This document shows, piece by piece, positions 11,401 through 23,400 of a stretch of 64,000 nt of DNA (position 1 is its first letter; every line of letters starts with the position of its first letter). Location of the stretch: the NCBI GenBank assembly GCA_916613615.1, contig OU744736.1:6046224-6110223 (forward strand). The letters run 5' to 3'. Made by a program: the position numbers and the translations under genes. The DNA is from Steromphala cineraria. Lineage: Eukaryota; Mollusca; Gastropoda; Trochida; Trochidae. Below the pieces are notes generated by a model that was not told the origin of the DNA, did no database searches, and worked only from the letters and a program-made list of their open reading frames with translations.

Positions 11401-14400
11401 TGCAACTTTCATTCATTCTGACATTCACTCATTGATAAGTTTTACTATCTTGGTAATGATATGGTACGTTTCTCTGATGATTAATTTGAGATCTGTGCAA
11501 ATTCATGCGAATTTAAACATCATTTCAGTTTTCCTAATAGATTTTCAATCAAAATCAAAGGATATTATGAAATCAACAACATTTTTGCTGCAACAAATAG
11601 ATTATACTTCACAGAAAAACTTAAAATTTAGTAATATAGGCAAAAGAGCCGACAATGATAATTTACATGTAAGACATCATAAGTCACTTCACTCTGATAC
11701 CGTTGGTTAAACATCACTTGAATCAAACTTAGATGAAGTTAACAAGTTACGGATATTCTTGGTTGTTTAAATCTGTCTGACTATGAAGTACATGGTACAT
11801 GTAGGACAGTAAAATATTCCATAGAAACGACGGATCAAGAACTGTACTACGACGGTATCATACAATTATGCGTCACAAGCGTTTAATTGTTTCTTAATAA
11901 AGCTTGATGACAGATGTCATAAAAATTTAACTTCAATATTGGAAAATCCGAAAAACTTTCTGTTTCTTCAATCAGCTATATTAGTACTTAATGAAATAGT
12001 ACGACTTGTTGGATGATTAATTTGAGATTGTGACACTCTATGAGAAATTACAACTTTAACTTGCAGCCTTCAATTTTCCTAATATATCTTTTATTAACAT
12101 CAGATTATATTATGACATAAACAACATTTTTGCTGTTACAATTAAGATTCCGTATCTCCAAAAAATCATTTTCAGTATTATGTACAGATCGCCGACAATG
12201 ATATTTGACATGTCAGACATCTTGAGTCGCCGGACTACAGTTTGAACATCACTTGAATCAAAGTAAGATAAAGTAAACATTTAGCGGAGATTCTTAGGTT
12301 GTTTAAGACGTTGTTTAACGATTTTGGATTTTCACTCAACTATTTCCATTGCTTTACATTGAAACATTTTGTATGTATGTTGTATACTGTTAAACATGAG
12401 GAAAAAATGAATCTTTTGAATAAATGATGACAACACTTCTTAACCTATTTTTCTTTTGGCTCTAAATGACTTGGCATTTTGAACTTGAGGACAAATTGAA
12501 TCTGTAAAATGTATGGTAAAATCCACTGACCACAAGTTCCTCTGCTACAGCTTGTTTGTCTCGTCTCCTGCAGATCAGACTGAGAGCAAGATCCACTCAG
12601 ACATGACCTAGACCTCTCCTCAGTTAGAACTCCATTGCCACATGTCCGAGAACACATGGAGATTTCCTGCCAGCTGCCCCATTGGCCGTGCGTCGTCCCT
12701 GTAATATAGGTAATTGGTTGTGTTCCATATCTGTTAAGGTTTATTTATATATAACATTGACCAATAACTGATTATATCAATGATACAATATTATGATAAG
12801 ACAAAAGACTATAAGATTCATCTTGAGATATTTTATAGAGCTTAAACAGTAGACAGTCTAACATCAGTCACTTCCTGATCGTCATGGTATTCAAAACGGT
12901 TTGATATATGAGGTAAGGTGATTTGGGATTTATCGCCACTTTTAAAAGTATTTCAGTTATATCACAGCTGCCAGTATTATTGCAGGGAAAAATCCAGCAA
13001 CACTATTGTGGCTATGAATTGCAGTTAAACCTGCGAGCATCGATTGGAACTAGCTAATAATGAGTGTTTTTGCACTGAAATTCAGTGAAGCATTGCACCC
13101 AAACTGACTACTACTGCAGAGTTGGTGATCTCCTTGCAGGGTTTGAACCACTGCGCTATTCCTTGCACACTCTGATATCTATCTTGACAGCAAAGATGAT
13201 GTTATTTTGTTTAAATGTTTCTCATATTAAAAAAATATAAAAAAAACAATTGCTTATTGTAACGGAACACATCATCACTGAGTAACGAGGAGGAAACTGG
13301 TGACATCAAGAACCTCCTACAGAGGGGGATGGGCGATCTCCATTGTTCTTCCATAGTAGTCAAAATATCATCATTGGACAATTCACTGTTATAAAACAAT
13401 TGCTCTCTCTGAAGTTGGGTACCAATTTTCAAATCTCTACTTAACCCATCTGAAGAATGAATCACATCTCTTGAATGGATATTTTAAGATTATTTGGAAT
13501 GACAAAAATGACTATATCATTTTTATGACAATGAACTATAAATCTAACATAAACATTATTCAGATAATAATGTTAACAATCATTCCTAAAAGTTTCATGA
13601 AAGTCCAGTGAAGCAATAAGCTACAGCAGGATCATTTTCATTTTTCTGTCGGAGCTGACCCCACGTTACGAAAATGCGTCATTGCAACCGGATATGACTG
13701 TTCGCGAGCGATTTTATACTTTTATCTTACAGACCTTAGTCATGTCTAACTCTCATGCAAAAATTATGAAATTTGTCTGTGAGGTTTTTGTGCTATCTGC
13801 CCTTGAAGTTCTATTTTCTTTCAAAATTGCAAAATTTGAAAGGTCACAGCGACAAAAGTATTAATGTTAGGACTTTCTTTTGAAGGAATTGAAAACAATA
13901 TTGTTTCAGCTACATTATGTATGAATTTTTGCTCCCTAAAGAAAGTATCTTCAGAGAAGAATGACTTCCTTAAACATGAATGACAGACACCCTGACTACA
14001 ATGCTTCTAAGACGTTTCAAAGAGGAGGATCTATGACTTTTTTCAAAAGAGTATGCACGAGTGTGTTAATGTGTTGATAACAATGATTTTCACTCCCCTT
14101 TAATTATTATTATTATTTTTGTATTCATAGAAGAAGATAACTTATCTCGAACATCGGTTAGGTTCCGCCAGTGTAACTTTCAGTGGATTACCATGCCGTC
14201 ACCCTTTAAGCCCTATCCCAGTGTATAAAATAGATTGGAAACCTAGCCTATCGTGAAAATTAATTGGTCCATTCCTTAGGGATAAATAAAAAAAAGTTTT
14301 GAAAAGTTACCAGTCCTGACCAAAAAGTAACCAGTCCTGGCGAACTGGCTATATTTTAAACACTGCCTATCCCAAACTATGGTCTTACGCTGACTGAAAC

Positions 14401-17400
14401 TTTATTATTTTTATGACAATGAACTACCTGAATCATAAACTGTAAGAGTTCCTTGGCTGTAAGACCCAGATACTGGGATGTAGTAGTAGGTTCCCGCATC
14501 CCCATCCTCAACATTCCTAATGGTCAAGTGATTACTCCCTCCGACCACAGCGATGCTGAAATGGCCGCCATCAGTTTCAGTTATCCGACCTCTTGGTCCG
14601 TACCAATCTCCTTGAGCTGATCCTCTCATTGGAGCCTGGATGATGACTGTTCCTCCCTTCACAGCTGTCACTCCAGAAGTCAGATTCTGTGGGGTGCCTG
14701 CACATTTAGACGATATTATATGAGTGCCCAAATACAACCTGTACAACACAAATCCATCAATTTTACAAAACAAGAGGATAACTTCATGAGTGACGTAAGT
14801 TAGGTAAGATAAAATTTTAAGTTTCACAGTTATCCCCAGTCAGAAAAGGACATTAACCTGATGTGCAGCTGCCCTGTCCACAAACAACTTGCCGGGATTC
14901 TGATGAGTCTCCGAGGCAAGCTCCTGACCTGCATGACCTCGTCCTGGTCTGGGTCAAAACTCCACCCCCACAGGTCACAGAGCACGTGCCGTTCACCCAT
15001 AGGCTCCAATCGCCCCATCCTCCAACTGTTCATGATAAAGATACAATAACACCTTGTACTAATAATATGTCCTTTCCAGTAACAATATGAGAACAGCAGC
15101 GAAAAAAATAAGAAAGTGGAAATAAAAAATATAGTCGCTATAGACGACAACAGGATTCAGCTATAAATCTAACATAAACATTATTCAGATAATAATGTTA
15201 ACAATCATTCCTAAAAGTTTCATGAAAGTCCAGTGAAGCAATAAGCTACAGCAGGATCATTTTCATTTTTCTGTCGGAGCTGACCACACGTTACGAAAAT
15301 GCGTCATTGCAACCGGATATGACTGTTCGCGAGCGATTTTATACTTTTATCTTACAGACCTTAGTCATGTCTAACTCTCATGCAAAAATTATGAAATTTA
15401 TCTGTGAGGTTTTTGTGCTATCTGCCCTTGAAGTTCTATTTTCTTTCAAAATTGCAAAATTTGAAAGGTCACAGCGACAAAAGTATTAATGTTAGGACTT
15501 TCTTTTGAAGGAATTGAAAACAATATTGTTTCAGCTACATTATGTATGAATTTTTGCTCCCTAAAGTAAGTATCTTCAGAGAAGAATGACTTCCTTAAAC
15601 ATGAATGACAGACACCCTGACTACAATGCTTCTAAGACGTTTCAAAGAGGAGGATCTATGACTTTTTTCAAAAGAGTATGCACGAGTGTGTTAATGTGTT
15701 GATAACAATGATTTTCACTCCCCTTTAATTATTATTATTATTTTTGTATTCATAGAAGAAGATAACTTATCTCGAACATCGGTTAGGTTCCGCCAGTGTA
15801 ACTTTCAGTGGATTACCATGCCGTCACCCCTCAAGCCCTATCCCACTGTATAAAATAGATTGGAAACCTAGCCTATCGTGAAAATTAATTGGTCCATTCC
15901 TTAGGGATAAATAAAAAAAAGTTTTGAAAAGTTACCAGTCCTGACCAAAAAGTAACCAGTCCTGGCGAACTGGCTATATTTTAAACACTGCCTATCCCAA
16001 ACTATGGTCTTACGCTGACTGAAACTTTATTATTTTTATGACAATGAACTACCTGAATCATAAACTGTAAGAGTTCCTTGGCTGTAAGACCCAGATACTG
16101 GGATGTAGTAGTAGGTTCCCGCATCCCCATCCTCAACATTCCTAATGGTCAAGTGATTACTCCCTCCGACCACAGCGATGCTGAAGCGGCCGCCATCAGT
16201 TTCAGTTATCTGACCTCTTGGTCCGTACCAATCTCCTTGAGCTGATCCTAGTCTCATTGGAACCTGGATGATCACTGTTCCTCCCGTCACTGCTGTCACT
16301 CCGAAAGTCAGATTCTGTGGGGTGCCTGCACATTTAGACGATATTATATGAGTGCCCAAATACAACCTGTACAACACAAATCCATCAATTTTACAAAACA
16401 AGAGGATAACTTCATGAGTGACGTAAGTTAGGTAAGATAAAATTTAAGTTTCACAGTTATCCCCAGTCAGAAAAGGACATTAACCTGATGTGCAGCTGCC
16501 CTGTCCACAAACAACTTGCCGGGATTCTGATGAGTCTCCGAGGCAAGCTCCTGACCTGCATGACCTCGTCCTGGTCTGGGTCAAAACTCCACCCCCACAG
16601 GTCACAGAGCACGTGCCGTTCACCCATAGGCTCCAATCGCCCCATCCTCCAACTGTTCATGATAAACATAAAGCATGACCTGATACTTACAATATGTCCT
16701 TTCCTGCAATATAATGACGACGACAGCACACACAGAAAAATAGAAATAGAAATAAAAATAAAAGTTTAAATAAAATTAAAAATAAAATAAAAGATGATGA
16801 TGATTTGATGATGTGATAGCGCTTACTAACCTTTTAAATTCTTCGATAAAAGGGCCTAAATGATCTTATTTAGTTAAAGGCTACATTTAAATTTTATCAC
16901 TTAATTTTTCAAATGTTAAGTTAAATCATAAGTTGATATCAGTTTTGTTGAAATGAGTTCAAACTATTTGCTGGCGATTGTGTCACACAAGTAATTGGCA
17001 TCAAACACAACCATAGAGCTCGGAAAATATGCGTTAGGACACATCATCACGTGATGAACGTGCAACTTCACTTTCTACATCTAGCTTTTTTAAATAAGTT
17101 AGCTATTTTCTACTAGATTGCTCGATTCTAAGAGCTGAATCAGTTCTGAATCGGTTTTGTGGCAAGTCTATGGTCATCAAAATTACCATAATTACAGGAT
17201 CCAGATTCTCCTGAATGTAGCGAACGCCTGTGAGTGAACCCTGTATAGTCACCAAAATCAGTCTACAAAGAAAACCCAAAACCATATGGTACCCTTATTC
17301 CATACGCGGACTCGGCCACCAACAGCATACAGGATGAAACGACTTTTGTCCGTCCAGTGCACTCTCCTCCATTATCTCAGGTTTCACCTCTGACTGTCCA

Positions 17401-20400
17401 GAAACCATAACCTACGCTCACGTCTATGGTGATTTGTGATCATTGGACCCTTTGGCCCTTCATCCGGCAGCTTTGAGGCGATTTCTCAGAGTTTGGTTGC
17501 TCAAGCCACGATCAGGTAACCATACCTTTTCAGATTGGTGCTTGAAGCAAACGGCAGGCGTCTAACATGTCGTAACAGAGCTCTAACCTCCTGGGGCTCT
17601 GTATCTTTTGGTCTTCCTGTTCGTGGAAGGCCCCTCACATCATTTGTTTATCATTTGGCTTATGAAAATGTAGTGGAAGTGAGTTCTTCTGGCAATTTCC
17701 TTGTAAGAAAGTTCTGCCCAATGAAGCCCAATGATCTGCTATCTCAATGCATTTGAAATTCTCCTCCGTGCCATTGTCAATGAGAAGTGAAACAAATGGT
17801 AATGAAGTCGTAACCGATCCTTAAATAACCAATACTTGTGATTGTTTGAAACTTTGGTCCCCTGTGTATCACTACAGGTTACAATCAAATTAAAAGGCGT
17901 CAATTTTCATGTTCATGATTTTATTCCAACTATGAATGCACAGTAAATATCCTCTCCTCTCTTTGGGCCTAGTGTTTGTCGGTGTGTTGATTCTGAGTTC
18001 TGAAGTTGCCTGTCTTTCTCTGTCTCCATGGTCCCCTCTTTCCCTGTGCCATTCTTCAGTCCGAGGCTTCAACCGTCTCTTACATGACTGCAAGACTCTC
18101 ACTCTACCTCGCTCCCTCTCTGCCTTCCAACCTGGCCACCCCGTCAGACCAGGTAGGAAGTAATCGTCCTGTAATCAAACCATTTTCTTCGTCCAGTATC
18201 AGCATTATCAGTCAGCACCTGATGTTGATATTGGTGATAGCTGACCTTTCTGTGGACGACCAAGACCCATTGTCTCAGGTTGTAAACATCTTGTTGTGAT
18301 GGGCTTCGAGTCGGCCCGTGTCTGACTACTGCAGATTTCATAACAAAGCCCATAGCTCGCTGTGTAACACCTGTTCAACATTCAAGTGCATGTGATTGCG
18401 TTCGTGAGACACGTTTTTTCAAAAAGTGAAACCTTATTTTATCTACAACAGAACAAGTCTTGATTTGCCATAATGATGGTTAAATTTTAGTTTCAGCATA
18501 TACAGAAAACTCATTTTATTTTTGGGTGCTTACCTTTTTGTGATTTGTATATATTTATTAAAACAAAGAGAGTATGTCTCTCAGGTAAAGAAAGGTCGTC
18601 TAAAAGAAAGAGTAAACATTTGATTGTTCGGACTGGATAAATCTTCTTTAATATGATGAAATCATGTCGACCATTAAGTGGGTCTTGAGTACTCTTGACT
18701 GTCACAAATGATTCAATGAGCATGGGTGAACTATCAGCTGAGAGTTATGTTGTATTTGTACACCTAAAGCAGTATATATTTCTATGAAAAGTCAATTATA
18801 ATAACTCGTAAATCTATTTTGGTTGGCAATGTTAAGATCTCCTTGCGTTTAGCGATTCTGGCTATACCAACATGTCTTGATGAAATGGTTATGCAAGATG
18901 ACAATAATTTAAAAAAGAATATGCTGCACCAAACTTTGCTTAGTATTCGATAGAATTAGCGTTAAAGAACTCGACACGTGACTTAATTTGTGAAAGGGTT
19001 AAATAAGTTAAACCTATTCTATGTGAGACGATCTTAACCATATCATCTCGTATATAAAAGAATGAGCTCCTCACCTCTGCATGTGAAATCGTTACATGGT
19101 TCAAAGTAAACATTTGAGGCTTGGCCTGGACATTCCGCTCCTCCATCAGAAACGGTCGATTGCTGCAGGTGCGAGTTCTCATTTGTTTTTGTTTAGTTTA
19201 TATGGTTCATAGATAATCTTCATTGAGTATGCATTAAATAAAAGTCTATGCTCCAGAACATATGCTATTTGATTTGTTTAAATTACGATGTTAAATAAGT
19301 ACATGTAACACAGGTGTCTATCTATATATAGCTACTTATGAGGATCGTCAACTGCCCGCGTTAAAGAACCCGTAGCATTAATTTATTTTACTATAAAGTT
19401 GATATACTTTAAGAAGAGATCTTAATCATATTGCCTCATAGAAAAGGAGTGAATGAACTACCCACCTGGGCACGCGAAATCGTTACATGGATCAAAGTAC
19501 ACATTGGAGGCAAAGCCTGGACATTCCGCCCCTCCATCAGTAGCAGGAGGATTGCTGCAGCTGCGAGTTCTCAGACGGAACGCTAGACCACGCCCACAGG
19601 TGACAGGGCAATCAGATCGGACCAATACCCTCCACTCGGACCAACTTCCGTTTACTGAAATAACATGTCCATATATATGAGGTTATGTCAAATGAATCAT
19701 CTTCAGATGACTTAACATTTTGATAATCAAACGGATTATTCATAGTCGTAGGATTATAACAGATTTCTACCTGTTCTTTTACGAACACGCTTTCAGTGAT
19801 GTAATCATTATTTGTGTAGAATTTACACTGCGTCCCAGGTACCGCACGTGCGCCAGATGGGTATCAACTTGGATGGCAATGGGATCCTGATTCGGAGAAA
19901 AAGAACATAAACTAGTTGTACGCGACAACGACTGTTTTCAAGTGTATATTAAGGAAACGGAAATTCATATGGCGACACTTGATCCGCCCTCATGTCTGTT
20001 GTCGTTATATTGGTAAATTAACTCCTATTTAATGAATTTAGGTCCAAATTACACTAGGTTTGTCGCAAGAGTTTATAAACAAGACAATAAATTCAACTAA
20101 CAATACTTGTAACCACAAACATATTTCACTATTTCTTTTGGAATATATGAATGTCTGATAACAATACTGTATAGTGCGTCAAAGGTCGCTACTCAAATTT
20201 GTAATGAATGTTTTTGGATGACACTTTTAATGGGCCACTAAGATCTATCTGGCCACAAACAAGTGAATGCATGACTGGTCACACGCCCTCTTTGTGACGT
20301 CATAAACATAATAATTGCCTCGTAATCTATACATCTATCGTAACAATATTACAGAAAAAACAATAAACGATTTTCAGAAAATGTTTTCCACTCAGATAAA

Positions 20401-23400
20401 TCATTTGACGATGTAACACTATATTTAGCGTTTGGTGTAAAAACAGATATCTACTTCAATGAAACAATTATTTAAGGCGGTATTTCAGTTGAAACAAGTG
20501 TTTGCCACTAATGTGGCAATGTCCCCCGCCATTTGATAAAACTGTCACAATAAGCAAATGCTTTATTCCCATAGACAATAAGTGCAATCGTTCTAGAGAT
20601 ATAGCATAAACAAGAGTTTCAAAGTTGGACAAAGTGTTGTGGTGACCTTGAAAATAAAGTCAAGGTCATCCAAATGTATGCTCTGACCAAACTTGAAGAT
20701 ATTTTGTGCAGTGGTTTATGAGATATTGCGTTAACAAGTAAAAAAGTTGCCAAAGTGGTGACCTAGAAATTTAGGTAAAGGTCACAAAAGGGCCTGGTGT
20801 CTGCGTCCCTCAATGTAGGCTGTGACCAAATTTGAAGACATTTGATGCATCGGTTCATAATATATAAGATTTTTCAAAAGTGTTCCAAGTACTGTGGTGA
20901 CCTTGAAAATAAAGGTCCAGGTCATCCAAAGTATTTGGTATCTGCGTAGTTCCTCAATGTAGGCTATGAGTAAATTTGCAACCCTTACAAAGATGTGATA
21001 ACTTAAAGGACAAACTCACACAGGTTACTCTCATCAAAAGTAAAAGACAGGGTAAAAGTATTAAATATATATTAACAAAGGCTAAATTTGATCAGTCAGA
21101 TTCTGGTGAAAAATCAATTAGCAAGTGTGGTAGATCAAATTGTGGAACATGCCTGTACCTATTACAAGGAAAGGAATTTAAGTTTAAAAGTGGACACCTA
21201 TTCTATGTACGGGAGAACATGACATGCGCATCTAAAAATCTACTATATGTTTAATATCAAGTGCAGTGGATATGGCGAGGATTACATAGGACAAACAGAT
21301 CACGAGTGAGGGTCCATAAACAGCACATTAAGGACCCCTCTTGCCGCTGCATTCCACTCAGCGAGCATATAGAGAGATGCGCCGGGAATGTTAGTCCTTA
21401 TTTCAAAATATTTCTTTTTTGCAAAGTCATGACAGAGAGTGATGAAAGACGGGAAGTTAAAGAAAATTACTTCATCAAGCTGTTTAGATCACAATTAAAT
21501 AGCATTACTTTTACATAGAAAGTTGCATGTATGTCGGAGTGAGGCTTTTGGCAAGAGTCATGAGAATTTTTACAGGTATGTAATTAGTTTGAAACCTTAT
21601 CAAGAGGTGGCAATAAGTAATTACCTTTATCGTCACTCTACTGAGTTCAAGAGTTTGACGTCATTGAAGAATGGTCCGATGTAACGCATTCTAAATGACG
21701 TCAAACTGTCAATTACGTGAGGGCTCGTCCAAGTTGATGCTCAACATGAAATTTGCGGTTTGTGGCGTATTTAATCGTGTAATGAATAGAATAGCTGTCA
21801 ACTTGACAAATACAATGTTTATCTCCTCTCGTGTAGTGGCTTATAAACTTTTACTCGAGATTGTATGTATACCTAGATAATGCCCACGGGTCATGTTTTA
21901 TCTAACTCATGAACCGACAGAAACTGTGGGAGGGAAATTATGAAAAAATATAAGGTTGAGGACACAGTAATAAAAAGACCTGTTATTGAGAGTCGAAGAA
22001 ATGTGTGTTTGGTTATGAAACGCATCGATCGAACGCAGACGCGTCACCCTTGTGCAGCCAGCATTTATCTGCAGTGGACTGGCATGATTTTCACTTAAGA
22101 ATCGACTCAAAATCCCTAGATTAGTCCGGCAGCCAGCCAACATGACCGGGAAAGTGCGTCCATAGAATTTCTTTTTGCAGATATTGAACCTCTAAGGTAT
22201 ATACATAAGGAAACTGAATGATGACACTTTGTCATCATTGAGCATTTTGAGTAATTAGTGTTTAATTGGATAGGGTGAGGTCGGGATTTCAGTTATCCAG
22301 TCACATCAGGTAATTTATAGTTTTTAGTGTAATAAAGGACAACTTTGATAAAAAGCGATTCCTTGTTATCATTCTATCAATTTTATGAAAATATATATAA
22401 TTTTGTAAGAAAAACTCCCCAATAACCAAAATTTTGATCATTGTCTGGATAAACGAGGTTTCAGCACAGTTTTCATTATCTTACAGAAGAATTTGATTTA
22501 TTAGTGTCACATTTTTCTATTGATAATGAAATAAAAGATATTACATAAATATATCCATAACATACCATGTTGACGGCCCGAGTACAATATTGTTAGTACT
22601 TTTAGAGCGTAAGCGAGAGAGCAACTGGTATAATGACACGAGTGTATTGGCACATATACATGATCAACCAAATCGCAATAATGAAAAATAAATCTACCCC
22701 AATAGAGGCGGATTTGATGACAAAAGGGAAGGGGGGGGGGGGGGGGGGGGGGGGGGGGTGTGTAGCGGGAGAAAGGGAATAAATTGATTATATCTGTGGC
22801 TTTACATTATATAATTGATTAATCACTGCTTCATTAAGTTTAAATACATTGTCTTTCACTTGGAACAATGTATTTTCCTTTTCCTGACATCACCTTATAA
22901 ATTTATTTTCCTAGAAACGTAATACTTCCCCTATAATGTTTTCTTACCCACATTGTTCCATTAGCCAAGGAGCTACGAATGCGATTGTCTCTTACGTTTG
23001 TAATATGAAATCTTTTATCATGATGAAATTAAATAAACGAGATATTAATCGAATTTCAGGATCTCACAATCAAATTTGTTTTGAAAATAATTAAGATTGT
23101 TGATTCATAGTCAAGAGCGCTGAGGACGAAATTAAGGTGAAAATTCAATTAGTATATATAGATATTTTCTTCTTGGACTAATTTGTAATAGGCCTTGATG
23201 CGTCTTCTAGAACCCGAAGTTAGTGACCCTTTGCATCACAATATGCAAATTCCACTTCATAAATGGAACAGACACTGTATTATAGGTATGCATGATAATG
23301 CGGATGTTTTCTGATAGATTTGATAAGATTTTGAGGCATATTGTGATATGTTTATTATGAGTTGTAATTCAAGAGTTCAGAAAATAGAAGAGATAATACC

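Larger units (their letters stand above)
13536..15135. repeat. Tandem TSP1-Ig cassette, copy 1
   Basis: This block, including introns, repeats almost exactly 1625 bp further right (15161-16700). It contains exons A6 (Ig) and A5 (TSP1). Over roughly 1.35 kb outside the variable Ig patch I count about six substitutions and one single-base gap, indicating a recent duplication or ongoing homogenisation. A 60-codon open frame in each copy (13682 and 15307) lies in intron and is not called as a gene. Confidence 0.9.
15161..16700. repeat. Tandem TSP1-Ig cassette, copy 2
   Basis: Direct repeat of 13536-15135, offset by 1625 bp and containing exons A4 (Ig) and A3 (TSP1). Similarity stops shortly past the TSP1 exon. 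Confidence 0.9.

Noticed and set aside
13682..13864. 60-codon frame duplicated at 15307-15489
   Set aside because: It is duplicated only because the whole cassette intron is; no family features, and it lies antisense within the intron.
14861..15090. Plus-strand frames with high GC over the cassette TSP1 exons, also at 16488-16769
   Set aside because: They are the antisense shadows of TSP1 exons A5 and A3, whose cysteine pattern and splice sites are on the minus strand.
18144..18353. 69-codon minus-strand frame near the Tc1 relic
   Set aside because: I could not match it to any transposase segment or other family; left uncalled.
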